DNA of 48,459 bases from an uncultured Bdellovibrionales bacterium (GTDB taxonomy: Bacteria; Bdellovibrionota; FAC87; UBA2466): assembly GCA_937903155.1 (NCBI GenBank), contig CALCZU010000100.1, positions 1 to 48,459 of the forward strand. The letters run 5' to 3'. This document shows, piece by piece, positions 7,710-16,180 of the stretch; the first letter of the stretch is position 1, and each line of letters opens with the position of its first letter. The position numbers and the translations under genes are program-made. The notes below the pieces were generated by a model. It did not search any database and was not told where the DNA came from. It saw nothing but the letters and a program-made list of their open reading frames with translations.

Positions 7710-7868
7710 CCCGTCATTGCGAGGAGCCGCAGGCGCCGAAGCAATCTCGCTGCATAAGAGAGAAATCCCGATCCGTCATTGCGAGGGTGCGCACCCCCGC
7801 AATGACAAAAGATGGCTAATGTTATCCGCGAGATTGCTTCGTCGGCTTCGCCTCCTTGCAAAGACGGT
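7710..7868. repeat. Nested palindromic intergenic repeat (REP/MITE-like)
   Basis: The left arm (7710-7750, containing CGTCATTGCGAGGAGC and GAAGCAATCTCGC) is an imperfect inverted copy of the right arm (7828-7868). Together they form a palindrome of about 160 bases with no coding capacity of its own. A second, tighter palindrome lies inside it at 7775-7806. The sequence CGTCATTGCGAGG...GAAGCAATCTC resembles dispersed palindromic repeats seen between genes of many bacterial genomes. The stretch from 7708 to 7955 (248 bases) holds this element and otherwise nothing I can identify; short reading frames across it are products of the repeat. Confidence 0.75.
7775..7806. repeat. Inner hairpin of the palindromic element
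   Basis: GTCATTGCGAGGGTGC and its inverted partner GCACCCCCGCAATGAC meet with no loop and match at 15 of 16 positions. In either direction the transcript would form a very stable hairpin, which could also act as an RNA-processing or transcript-end structure downstream of the ChaN-like gene. No T-run follows, so it is not a standard Rho-independent terminator. Confidence 0.65.
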
Positions 7869-7955
7869 GCTTGCGGCACACCTTGCTTGCACTTTTGATC
7901 GCTTTGCGTTATCTCTCACGTTCTCTCGAAAAGTAACACTCACTGGAACAAAAGC

Positions 7956-8765
7956 ATGAATTGGTATCGACCGGCCGTAATGGCGGGGAAATTTTATCCT
8001 AAGGAAAAATCTCATCTCACAAGGATGCTGACAGATTTCCACACGCCGGTTGCAAAGACCAAAGAGAAAATGCGCGCGATATTTGTTCCTCACTCGGGAT
8101 ATCGCTATTGCGGAAAAATTGCGGGTGATGTCTATAAACAAATCGAGATTCCAAGTACTGTCATTATTTTGAGCCCCAACCATACGGGAAAGGGACCGTT
8201 CCTCTCGTTTTGGGACGAAGGGAGTTGGGATACTCCTCTCGGAAAAGTGCATGTCCATGCAGAAATGGCCGAAAAATTAAGAGTCAACGCCGGGGAAATT
8301 CACTCGGACATGATGGGGCATCTTTCGGAGCATTCGATTGAAGTGCAGTTACCCTTTTTACAGTTCCAAAATCCCCATGTGAAAATCGTTCCGATTGTTC
8401 TAGGGCCGCTACGACTCGAAAATTGCAAAAAACTAGGAGAGTCGTTTGCGAAAACGTTAAAAGACGAAAAGGATTTTATGATCGTCGTAAGTACCGATAT
8501 GACCCACTATCAAACGGCTGAGGTCGCGAAACAGAAAGACGATCTTGCGCTCGAAAAAGTCTTAGCGATGGACCCCGAAGGTTTATATCAAGTCGTTGAA
8601 GAAAATCAGATGAGCATGTGCGGATTTATTCCGATGGCGGCAGCGCTCTTTACGCTGAAGGCTTTGGGAAATTCGGAAGCGAAACTCGTCTCTTACGGAA
8701 ACAGCGCTCGAATCAATCACGATCTGAAATCCGTTGTGTCCTACGCAAGCGGCACTTTCAAGTAA
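7956..8765 (+). CDS. MEMO/AmmeMemoRadiSam system protein B family protein
   Basis: A 269-residue protein covering the whole MEMO (DUF52) domain. VPHSGYRYCGKIA, LSPNHTG, HSIEVQLPFLQ, STDMTHY and SMCGF are all present. H46, H76, H184 and C222 correspond to the metal/vestigial active-site residues of human MEMO1, which has the fold of class III extradiol dioxygenases. Bacterial members often occur with an AMMECR1 protein and a radical SAM protein, a trio of unknown function. Neither partner is near here, so this copy stands alone. It follows the palindromic repeat; a weak GGA lies about 9 bases before the ATG. Confidence 0.85.
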   Translation: MNWYRPAVMAGKFYPKEKSHLTRMLTDFHTPVAKTKEKMRAIFVPHSGYRYCGKIAGDVYKQIEIPSTVIILSPNHTGKGPFLSFWDEGSWDTPLGKVHVHAEMAEKLRVNAGEIHSDMMGHLSEHSIEVQLPFLQFQNPHVKIVPIVLGPLRLENCKKLGESFAKTLKDEKDFMIVVSTDMTHYQTAEVAKQKDDLALEKVLAMDPEGLYQVVEENQMSMCGFIPMAAALFTLKALGNSEAKLVSYGNSARINHDLKSVVSYASGTFK

Positions 8766-8793
8766 CGCAACGCAATGTTTTTGATGTGAATTC

Positions 8794-8825
8794 TTGACTT
8801 AACCCCCCGAGAATGTTTCCATTCT
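8794..8825 (+). promoter_or_regulatory. Candidate -35 and inverted repeat upstream of the acyl-CoA carboxylase operon
   Basis: TTGACT at 8794-8799 is a good -35, but no convincing -10 stands 16-18 bases away. Immediately downstream, AGAATG-TTTC-CATTCT (8810-8825) is a perfect 6-base inverted repeat with a 4-base centre, ending 6 bases before the carboxyltransferase ATG. It overlaps where the -10 or leader should be, so it may be an operator or a leader hairpin. No Shine-Dalgarno sequence is visible before the ATG. Confidence 0.35.
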
Positions 8826-8831
8826 TGGCTT

Positions 8832-10382
8832 ATGAACCTCGAAGAGAAATACAAAAAACTCGAAAAAATGCACTTGCTTGCCGAAGCCGCGGGCGGAGAA
8901 GAGCGCGTTAAAGCCCATCACGATAAAGGCAAAATGACCGCGCGTGAGAGGATTTTATTTTTCTTAGATGAAGGTAGTTTTGTTGAAATCGATAAATTCG
9001 TTACTCACCGCTGTAACGATTTCAACATGAACGAAAAAAAGTATTTAGGTGATGGTGTCGTGACCGGTTACGGAACGGTCTCGGGACGTCACGTGTATGT
9101 CTTCGCCCAAGACTTTACGGTCTTCGGGGGATCGCTTTCGTATTCTCAAGCCTTAAAAATTTGCAAAATTATGGACATGGCGGTCAAAAACGGAAAACCC
9201 GTCATTAGCTTTTGCGATTCGGGCGGCGCCAGAATTCAAGAGGGCGTTGAAAGTCTCGGCGGCTATGCTGAAATTTTTTATCGCAATACGGTCGCTTCGG
9301 GCGTCGTGCCTCAGATTTCTGCCATCATGGGCCCCTGCGCAGGCGGTGCGGTTTACAGTCCAGGGATCACCGATTTCATCTTCATGGTGAAAAAATCAAG
9401 CTACATGTTTTTGACTGGACCTGATGTCATCAAAACGGTCACTCACGAAGAAGTCACCATGGAAGAGCTGGGTGGCGCGATTACTCATACCACGAAAAGT
9501 GGCGTTGCGCATTTCGCCGCCGAAGACGAACGCAGTTGCTTGCTTTTGATTCGCGAGCTTTTGAATTATCTTCCTTCTAATAATGTCGACGATCCGCCGG
9601 CGATTCGCACGAGTGACAGTCCGACGCGAACGACGGGCCAGATTAAAACTTTAATTCCTGAAAATTCTAAACAAGCTTACGATATGAAAGAACTCATCGA
9701 GGCCGTCGTCGATGATAATTATTTTCTCGAACTCCAAAAAGAGTGGGCTTCGAATATGATCATTGGCTTTGGAAGCCTAAACGGTCGTAGCGTGGGTGTC
9801 GTTGCGAACCAACCCAAAGTTCTCGCCGGATGTATTGACGTAAATGCGTCTGTAAAAGCAGCGCGCTTTGTCCGGTTTTGCGATGCTTTTAATATTCCGA
9901 TTGTGACGTTTGTCGATGTTCCTGGATTTTTACCCGGTACCGAGCAAGAGTTCGGCGGGATCATCCGTCACGGCGCAAAACTTCTTTACGCTTACTCTGA
10001 AGCGACGGTTCCTAAAATTACGGTCATTGTCAGAAAAGCCTACGGCGGCGCTTATTGCGTGATGGCTTCAAAACAATTGCGAGCAGATATTAACTTCTCC
10101 TATCCCTCCGGCGAAATCGCCGTCATGGGGCCCGATGGAGCGGTGGCGATTGTATTTAGAAACGAACTTCAAAATGCGAAAGACGCAAATAAAGAAAAAG
10201 CGCGTCTCGTGCAAGAGTACACCGATACGTTTGCAACACCTTACAAGGCTGCAGAACTTGGATTTGTCGACGAAATCATCGATCCTGAAGAAACTCGGTA
10301 CAAACTCATCCGAGCGGTCGAAATGCTGAAAAACAAGCGGGATCGCATGCCGCCTAAAAAACACGGGAATATTCCACTGTGA
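8832..10382 (+). CDS. pccB: Acyl-CoA carboxylase carboxyltransferase subunit (propionyl-CoA carboxylase beta type)
   Basis: A 516-residue protein of the PccB family, with an N-terminal (about 30-260) and C-terminal (about 280-500) crotonase-like half. CDSGGARIQEG and PCAGGAVYSPGITDF form the N-half acyl-CoA/oxyanion site. VVANQPKVLAGCIDV, DVPGFLPGTEQE and RKAYGGAYCVMASK form the C-half biotin-side site. It transfers CO2 from carboxybiotin to acyl-CoA, giving methylmalonyl-CoA from propionyl-CoA or malonyl-CoA from acetyl-CoA. The overall pattern is closer to propionyl-CoA carboxylases than to the AccA/AccD pair, but substrate cannot be fixed by eye. It is first in a three-gene operon; its TGA overlaps the GTG start of the next gene. 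Confidence 0.9.
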   Translation: MNLEEKYKKLEKMHLLAEAAGGEERVKAHHDKGKMTARERILFFLDEGSFVEIDKFVTHRCNDFNMNEKKYLGDGVVTGYGTVSGRHVYVFAQDFTVFGGSLSYSQALKICKIMDMAVKNGKPVISFCDSGGARIQEGVESLGGYAEIFYRNTVASGVVPQISAIMGPCAGGAVYSPGITDFIFMVKKSSYMFLTGPDVIKTVTHEEVTMEELGGAITHTTKSGVAHFAAEDERSCLLLIRELLNYLPSNNVDDPPAIRTSDSPTRTTGQIKTLIPENSKQAYDMKELIEAVVDDNYFLELQKEWASNMIIGFGSLNGRSVGVVANQPKVLAGCIDVNASVKAARFVRFCDAFNIPIVTFVDVPGFLPGTEQEFGGIIRHGAKLLYAYSEATVPKITVIVRKAYGGAYCVMASKQLRADINFSYPSGEIAVMGPDGAVAIVFRNELQNAKDANKEKARLVQEYTDTFATPYKAAELGFVDEIIDPEETRYKLIRAVEMLKNKRDRMPPKKHGNIPL

Positions 10383-11872
10383 AACCACGACGTATTTTAA
10401 TTGCTAACCGAGGCGAAATTGCACTCAGAGTGATTCGCGCTTGCCGCGAAATGGGTCATACGCCGCTTGCGGTTTATTCCAAAGCCGATCGCGCGTCTTT
10501 ACATGTTTCGAGAGCCCACGCGGCTTTTTGTTTGGGCGAAGGGCCGAGCAATCTTTCTTACTTAAATATCGAAAGAGTCTTAGAAGCGGCAAAAGTTTTA
10601 AAAGCGGATGCGATTCATCCCGGTTATGGATTTCTCTCCGAAAAAGCCGAGTTTGCAAAAGCGGTTAAAGATGCGGGCATGGTTTTTATCGGGCCGAATG
10701 CGGATTCGATTACGGCGATGGGCGATAAAGTTCAAGCGCGTGTGACGATGGATAGCATCGGGAAGTTGCCGTTGGTTCCTGGAACCAAAGACGGATTAAC
10801 CGATGAAAATGAAGCTTTTAAATTTGCGAATGAAATCGGCTATCCGGTGATGATCAAAGCGCTCGCCGGTGGTGGCGGTCGTGGAATGAGAATGGTTCCA
10901 AACAAAGAAGAGTTTATCGGGCATTTTAAAAGAGCCCACTCCGAAGCTTCAAAAGCGTTTAATGACGGTAGACTCTATATCGAAAAATTCGTTAATTCCC
11001 CTCATCACATCGAAGTGCAGGTGATTGGAGACCAGCACGGCAACGTCTGCCACCTTTTTGATAGAGAGTGTTCGGTTCAACGACGCCATCAAAAAGTGAT
11101 TGAAGAAGCGACAAGCCCCTTCATGACGGAAGCGACTCGTGCAAAGATTACGGAAGCCGCAGTCTCCGCCTGTAAAAAAATCGGCTACTTCAATGCAGGA
11201 ACGATTGAGTTTCTGATGGATGACAAACAGAATTTTTATTTCATGGAAATGAATACGCGTCTTCAGGTCGAGCATCCCGTGACCGAATGGATTACCGGAC
11301 GCGATTTAGTCAAAGAACAAATCCGCGTGGCCTTTGGAGAAAAACTTTCGTTTACTCAAGAACAGATCGAGCGCAACGGACACGCAATTGAGTTTCGAAT
11401 CAATGCCGAAGACCCAGAAAAATTTCTCCCACAAGCGGGAAGGGTGACTGGCGTTCAGTTTCCGGCAGGAATTGGCGTTCGCATCGATTCTCATATTTAT
11501 CGCGGTTACGATATTCCTGTTTTCTACGATTCGATGATCGCAAAAGTTTCCGTCTGGGGACGCGATCGCATGGAAGCGATTGCGCGTGGAAGAGCGGCGT
11601 TGCGAGACACCGTCTTAAACGGCGTCAAAACCAATATTCCACTTCATATCCAACTTTTAGATAATAAAAAATTCATCGAAGGCAATTACACGACTAAGCT
11701 CATCGGCGAAGATTTTAATTACGTCGAAGAGATTCCTCCGCAAGAGGAATTAGACATGGCAGTCATGGCCGCAGCGGTAGCAGCTTACCGTAAAGAGTTC
11801 AAAGGAAGCACGCCGACCGATGAAGGCGAATCCAAATGGAGAAGCTATTCCCGTCGGGAGGCTTTGAGATAA
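10379..11872 (+). CDS. accC: Biotin carboxylase subunit of the acyl-CoA carboxylase
   Basis: A 497-residue protein starting with GTG inside the stop of pccB (GTGA overlap), which indicates translational coupling. It has the full biotin-carboxylase layout. The N-terminal domain begins RRILIANRGEIALRVIRAC. The ATP-grasp domain has the glycine-rich KALAGGGGRGMR, HHIEVQVIGD and RECSVQRRHQKVIEE. The biotin-carboxylase C-terminal domain has AIEFRINAEDP. It uses ATP and bicarbonate to carboxylate the biotin on the carrier protein. Unlike actinobacterial or mitochondrial alpha chains (about 600-700 residues), it ends without a biotinyl domain, which the next gene supplies as a separate protein. Confidence 0.92.
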   Translation: MKPRRILIANRGEIALRVIRACREMGHTPLAVYSKADRASLHVSRAHAAFCLGEGPSNLSYLNIERVLEAAKVLKADAIHPGYGFLSEKAEFAKAVKDAGMVFIGPNADSITAMGDKVQARVTMDSIGKLPLVPGTKDGLTDENEAFKFANEIGYPVMIKALAGGGGRGMRMVPNKEEFIGHFKRAHSEASKAFNDGRLYIEKFVNSPHHIEVQVIGDQHGNVCHLFDRECSVQRRHQKVIEEATSPFMTEATRAKITEAAVSACKKIGYFNAGTIEFLMDDKQNFYFMEMNTRLQVEHPVTEWITGRDLVKEQIRVAFGEKLSFTQEQIERNGHAIEFRINAEDPEKFLPQAGRVTGVQFPAGIGVRIDSHIYRGYDIPVFYDSMIAKVSVWGRDRMEAIARGRAALRDTVLNGVKTNIPLHIQLLDNKKFIEGNYTTKLIGEDFNYVEEIPPQEELDMAVMAAAVAAYRKEFKGSTPTDEGESKWRSYSRREALR

Positions 11873-12385
11873 ATGCTTTTCTACGTTCACTATAAAGGCA
11901 AAGAGTACAAAGTTCGGGTCGAATCCAAACACCAAAAGATGTACGTGCGCTACAATGACGGCGAAGAAAAGGCTCTCGACCTTTCCTTTTTAGGAAATGA
12001 TTGTACCTTCATCGATGGCGAAAAAGTTTTTGGCGCCAATATTGTCGGTAATAAAAACGAATACACCGTTTGGCGACCGAGTGGAAATCTTCAATTCACG
12101 GTCGAAAGCGAGTACCGTCGGATTGTCGGCTCCATGCGCGGACAAGAATTGAATAGCGAAACCAACGTTTATTCAAAGATGCCTGGAAAAATCATTAAAA
12201 TCAGTACCAAACTCAATGCTCATGTCGACAAGGGCGATTCGCTCATGGTGATGGAAGCCATGAAGATGGAAAATGAAATCCGCGCGAACGTCTCCGGTGA
12301 AGTCAAAAAGATTTGCGTAAAAGAAGGCCAGGCAGTTGAAGCTGGGGCGTTGCTGATCGAAATTGAACCTCACGCGGCTGAGTAA
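11873..12385 (+). CDS. Biotin carboxyl carrier protein of the acyl-CoA carboxylase
   Basis: A 170-residue protein whose ATG directly follows the TAA of the biotin carboxylase gene. Residues about 100-168 are a biotinyl/lipoyl domain with MEAMKMENE; K131 is the lysine that receives biotin. SKMPGKI at 101-107 is the usual entry to the domain. Residues 1-95 form a separate beta-rich segment that may bind the carboxylase core, like the BT-type linking domain of alpha chains. The protein would shuttle the carboxybiotin arm between the two preceding enzymes. This closes the operon; the next gene has its own ribosome binding site 66 bases on. Confidence 0.9.
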   Translation: MLFYVHYKGKEYKVRVESKHQKMYVRYNDGEEKALDLSFLGNDCTFIDGEKVFGANIVGNKNEYTVWRPSGNLQFTVESEYRRIVGSMRGQELNSETNVYSKMPGKIIKISTKLNAHVDKGDSLMVMEAMKMENEIRANVSGEVKKICVKEGQAVEAGALLIEIEPHAAE

Positions 12386-12451
12386 AAGTTTTATTCTTTA
12401 CCTCTTTTAAAAAATCATGTTTAGCTATGTTCACTATTGGAGGTTCTCAAT

Positions 12452-12925
12452 ATGTTCATTCGTCTACTGGTTTCTACCCTTTTCGTTTTTGGATCCCTCG
12501 CTCAAGCAAAGCCCGCCGGAAAAGGCGATCACCGTCTCACCGCTGAAGAAGCTAAGGCCACTTACATCAGTATCGTTTCATCCGGAATTAAACCGACGAA
12601 GGTCACGGTCGGACAAGCTCTTACTCCTTATCACCGAGTGACGATTGAACCCGTCGCGTGTTTCCATATCCCTGTTCCTCAAAACGCAGGCGGGGGAGCC
12701 GCACGAAGTTGTGATTTTAACAATGGCGAAGGGGTTAAAGGCAAAAAGGATTCTGTCGAGTACCATCTTTATGGTGACAGCTCGACTGAGATGCACAAAA
12801 TGATTTCGAAATATACGAAGAATACTTTGAATGCTTCGGGTGCTTCGATCATCCAATGCTACTGCCCACTCAATGAAAAAGGCGAAGAGTCTGACAGGGG
12901 CTATAGTTGCATGCTGGTCGAGTAA
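12452..12925 (+). CDS. Small exported cysteine-containing protein
   Basis: A 157-residue protein. The start at 12452 has GGAGG 8 bases upstream; a reading from 12437 would run through that site. Residues 1-19 are a Sec signal peptide ending SLAQA. The mature part has five cysteines (one in VACFH, one in ARSCDF, two in QCYCPL and one in YSCML), which suggests disulphides in the periplasm or outside the cell. I recognise no domain. The gene ends exactly where the convergent 12926-14872 gene ends (adjacent stops in TAATTA). It may belong functionally with the other exported proteins of this 12.4-17.2 kb block. Confidence 0.65.
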   Translation: MFIRLLVSTLFVFGSLAQAKPAGKGDHRLTAEEAKATYISIVSSGIKPTKVTVGQALTPYHRVTIEPVACFHIPVPQNAGGGAARSCDFNNGEGVKGKKDSVEYHLYGDSSTEMHKMISKYTKNTLNASGASIIQCYCPLNEKGEESDRGYSCMLVE

Positions 12926-14872
12926 TTAAGGGCTGATTCCGGCTTTTCGTAAAAGTTCTGCCTTCAATTCACTTTGCATCTCGAGCCAGTAAGTTGCGTA
13001 CGCGACGTCTTTTTTATGAACGTAAGGAGACTTTTGCGGATCCAAGATATCTTTGTTTTCCGTTTCTTTCTTCAAAAAGTAGGCATTGACCTTTTCAAGA
13101 AAGATTTTCTTCTCGGCGTCCGTTGAGGCTTTACCGGTCCGTGCCGCTTGCATCCCGAGTAGAATAAAGGTTCTATCTTTGACAAAGGACTCGCGAGCGG
13201 AAAATTTCCAACCATCGATCATCTCTTGAATTTGAGGATCGTACCACTCGAGCGCTTTGTCGCCATTTTTTGCAACGTCGATATCGATAATCGCGCGACC
13301 TGTTTGATTCATCAGAAAACTTTTTAAGTAAAGAGAACTCTCAAGAAGATTGAGTTCTAGATTTCGTGCAAGGTGGGTTTTCGAATGGGGATCATATCCT
13401 ACGGCAACCTGAAAAATTCGACCGATTCGGGGATCTCCTTCTGTTTTCATAGCCGCTAAAATCATTGTGCTCAACCCGGGCGAGGCATCGTACAGCCGGT
13501 TGTGAAATCCGGCTTTTCGTAAAGCCATCGTCGAACAATCGTTCATATAGGTGATGTTTTGGTAACGTTTTCCCACTTGTAATTCGAGTTCGCGTTTTAT
13601 TTCATGGGCGGTTTCTTTGCCGACTTTAATCGTTACGACATTCATCGAGGGTGGCAACGTATCGAGACCCAGAAGGGTGTACACATTACCCACCACTGAA
13701 GCAGAATTAATCGATTCCGGATCGGTTTCTTCTTCATCGTGTTTATCGTCTAGCATTGCAGGCGGAATGCCTCTTTTGCGAGCATTTTCTTTGAGTGTTT
13801 CAAGAGGAATGCCTAAATTGGACGCTTCTGCTTTTAATTTTGCGACTTCTGTTCTTAAGAGAAACATCTTTAAATATTCTTGCGTTGAGTAGGCCCTTAA
13901 GTGAGTTTGTCCGTAAGTGTAAATCTTATTTCCGACCCGAATCGCTGAATGCGGATGGGGAACCAAAGATTCCCAAATCTGAATTTCGTCTTCTTCTAAC
14001 TTCGAGTCCTCAGAATCCAAGAGGTAGTCTTCTGCCGAAACAATATTGTTTTCATTGAGAAGGTAGTGGAGATGGTTTCCCAAGAGTCCGTACAACGCGA
14101 TGAATGCCGCTTTACTGAGTTTTCCCGTTCCCCACCGGAAGGCCGCCCATCTGGGATGGTCGGTTAAAAAAGCCCGGCGTTCCAGAAACGCTTTATCTCT
14201 TTTTAAAAGTGTCAAAGACTCCCATTCTTCCGCCGTCGGTTCGTAGTCGGGGTCGAAGGCTTGTCGTCTTAAAATTCTATCGACTCGACTCCAAGGTCTT
14301 TGCCAGAGCCCGGGCAGTAAAAGAGAGAAGGTTGGATTGATTAAATAATCCGAAACCCGCCGGAGATTTCTCATCGTTCGATTTTTATCGGCCCCTGCTT
14401 GAAACGCGATTGTCATTCGATTGGGAATCCAAGGTCTTGCATCTCGCAGAAATCCGCGAAACTGGTGCATTAGATTTGCGGCATTCCATAAAAGAATGCG
14501 AGCCGGAGTTTTTTGGATCACCGCAAGTTCTTCGGGCGTGGGATCAGGACTTTCGCCTTTGACTGAAAACCGAGGCATTCCTTTAAACCACTGCCCTTCA
14601 GTGAGAGGAATTCTTTCCCAATGCCCCATCACGCCTTCTAAAAACCGGCGGTTTAACACGCGCAAAAAATCCGGTTCTGCCAAATCCCATCCTTGAGGGG
14701 CTTTTCCTTCCTCGAAGACATCTCGTGTTGCTTTAACCATTTGAACGAGGCTGTTTTGAGTCAAAGAAAATCGGGAAAAGACCGTTTCACAACGCTTGGC
14801 TAAGAGAAGAGGGGAGTAACTGAGGCAAACCCCAAAGATTAAAGACTTCATTAAATTTAAGAATGGCTTCAT
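12926..14872 (-). CDS. Large exported protein with possible permuted papain-like (LRAT/YiiX type) catalytic motifs
   Basis: From the ATG at 14872 the protein has 648 residues; no start (14899 TTG, 14872, 14851) has a clear ribosome binding site. A signal peptide ends near YSPLLLAKRC. The N-terminal 250 residues are rich in Trp and Arg and unassigned. Around H308 is PHSAIRVGNKIYTYGQ, and 138 residues later around C446 is YMNDCSTMALRKAG. A His in a '-HxxIxxG-' strand preceding a Cys in an 'NDCST' helix is the order of circularly permuted papain-like hydrolases (LRAT, YiiX, DUF4105 types), so an amidase, peptidase or acyltransferase is possible. A charged segment (about 365-405) separates the two motifs. 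This assignment rests on motif resemblance only. Confidence 0.6.
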   Translation of the reverse strand: MKPFLNLMKSLIFGVCLSYSPLLLAKRCETVFSRFSLTQNSLVQMVKATRDVFEEGKAPQGWDLAEPDFLRVLNRRFLEGVMGHWERIPLTEGQWFKGMPRFSVKGESPDPTPEELAVIQKTPARILLWNAANLMHQFRGFLRDARPWIPNRMTIAFQAGADKNRTMRNLRRVSDYLINPTFSLLLPGLWQRPWSRVDRILRRQAFDPDYEPTAEEWESLTLLKRDKAFLERRAFLTDHPRWAAFRWGTGKLSKAAFIALYGLLGNHLHYLLNENNIVSAEDYLLDSEDSKLEEDEIQIWESLVPHPHSAIRVGNKIYTYGQTHLRAYSTQEYLKMFLLRTEVAKLKAEASNLGIPLETLKENARKRGIPPAMLDDKHDEEETDPESINSASVVGNVYTLLGLDTLPPSMNVVTIKVGKETAHEIKRELELQVGKRYQNITYMNDCSTMALRKAGFHNRLYDASPGLSTMILAAMKTEGDPRIGRIFQVAVGYDPHSKTHLARNLELNLLESSLYLKSFLMNQTGRAIIDIDVAKNGDKALEWYDPQIQEMIDGWKFSARESFVKDRTFILLGMQAARTGKASTDAEKKIFLEKVNAYFLKKETENKDILDPQKSPYVHKKDVAYATYWLEMQSELKAELLRKAGISP

Positions 14873-14933
14873 GGGATTTAGGGAAACAGGTCGGCGCAAT
14901 TTAGCATTCGACGCACTAATTGCAATAAAAATC

Positions 14934-14963
14934 TTGACTAGTAGCGTTATTTGAGCCTAAAGT
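14934..14963 (+). promoter_or_regulatory. Candidate sigma-70 promoter for the paralogous exported-protein pair
   Basis: TTGACT at 14934-14939 (5 of 6) and TAAAGT at 14958-14963 (4 of 6) are separated by 18 bases. The start codon follows 33 bases later, behind GAGGT. Confidence 0.45.
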
Positions 14964-14996
14964 GCTGCCAAAATAAATTCATACGAGGTAGATTGC

Positions 14997-16157
14997 ATGC
15001 GTAAAGTGTTGAGTCTGGTCCTAAGTTCTTTATTTCTCCTAAACCCTGTTTTTGCAGAGGGGGAGGCCGAACGGGATGCGCTCAGCGAAGAAGCCCGCCT
15101 CAATTTGATCCAACTCAGCGTTTCTCTAAACGCTCTTAAATCGAAATACGAACAAACAGATATCAAAACGGTCGATGTCGCGGCATTGGAATATCAATCG
15201 AAAACCGCCGCAGCGATGGTCGGTTTGGGGCAGGGCTTAGTGGGCTTAGCCGGAGCCACTTCAGCCGTGGCGATCGGACTTGGAACGGTTCCCGTCTCAG
15301 TGGCTTTGCTTGAAAAATTAGGGGTGCAAACGATGGGGGTCGAGGCCGCGAGTGCAAAATACTTTAACGGCTCGGCTAGAGCTTCGATGTCCGCTGGGGT
15401 TTCTTTTGTGGTCGGAATTATTCTAGCGGACAGTTTCGCTTCACGCGCAGGCAGTTTAGATGCGAAAACAAAAGAAAGTATTAAGAATCAACTCAATCAG
15501 GTGACGAGCCCACAGATCGAAATTTTTGCAAAGCTTGCAAAATGGGACCTAGACACCCAACGAAGATTTGAGGAAGTGGTTGCTGAAGCCGCTTTTGAAG
15601 ACGTCCTCAAACAGCTTAAAATCGTTCCGTCGGCAGAAAGTAAGGTCATTCGCCACGATGTGAATTTTCTGGGGTTAATGGAATCCAAAAAATTTGCAAG
15701 CCGTGAACTCTGTGCTTCGATTCGAAAAACGCAAGAGCAACTGGCCACCCTGAGTGGTTTTGGGAAAAAACCAGAAGTCGACTTGTATGCAAATAAAATG
15801 AACGGTTACTATCTGGGCTCCGCTTCCTATCAGTCGAACGACACTCCCACGCCGCAGTATCATCCCGGCGCGCAGTCCCTGGGAGGAAATTCCCAACCCT
15901 CACCCAACTATCACCCTTCCGCGTTTCCAACGAAAACGCCAGAACCCGAAAAGAAAATTAAGAATCCTCAAATTGCACAATTTGTAAAAAATTCTTCCAA
16001 AGAAGAAATCGCGGCCCTTTTAGCTATCACGGAAATTTTGATAAAAGACTCTCAGCGGGCACTAGAAGGCTTGTCGGGCGCTGCAAAAAATGATTTACAG
16101 AAGGTGATTACAGAAGCACAAGAATCTCTTGAGGTTCTCCGCACTGTAAATCAGTAA
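14997..16157 (+). CDS. Exported protein of unknown function, paralogue 1
   Basis: A 386-residue protein with GAGGT upstream and a signal peptide of about 20 residues ending NPVFAEGE. The mature part starts with a helical segment (REEA-like SEEARLNLIQL) and has two hydrophobic Gly/Ala-rich stretches (about 70-105 and 125-150) that could insert in a membrane. A charged helix with TSPQIEIFAKLAKW follows, then a Pro-rich linker (about 280-315, with two YHP repeats), then a C-terminal helix. The next gene encodes a paralogue with the same order of elements, 23 bases downstream. I do not recognise the family. Confidence 0.65.
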   Translation: MRKVLSLVLSSLFLLNPVFAEGEAERDALSEEARLNLIQLSVSLNALKSKYEQTDIKTVDVAALEYQSKTAAAMVGLGQGLVGLAGATSAVAIGLGTVPVSVALLEKLGVQTMGVEAASAKYFNGSARASMSAGVSFVVGIILADSFASRAGSLDAKTKESIKNQLNQVTSPQIEIFAKLAKWDLDTQRRFEEVVAEAAFEDVLKQLKIVPSAESKVIRHDVNFLGLMESKKFASRELCASIRKTQEQLATLSGFGKKPEVDLYANKMNGYYLGSASYQSNDTPTPQYHPGAQSLGGNSQPSPNYHPSAFPTKTPEPEKKIKNPQIAQFVKNSSKEEIAALLAITEILIKDSQRALEGLSGAAKNDLQKVITEAQESLEVLRTVNQ

Positions 16158-16180
16158 ACCTTAGAAGGATTAGGTCATCT

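Noticed and set aside
7717..7959. Reading frames on both strands across the palindromic repeat
   Set aside because: Their translations are low-complexity products of the palindrome, and the two strands give similar Arg-rich peptides, as expected from an inverted repeat.
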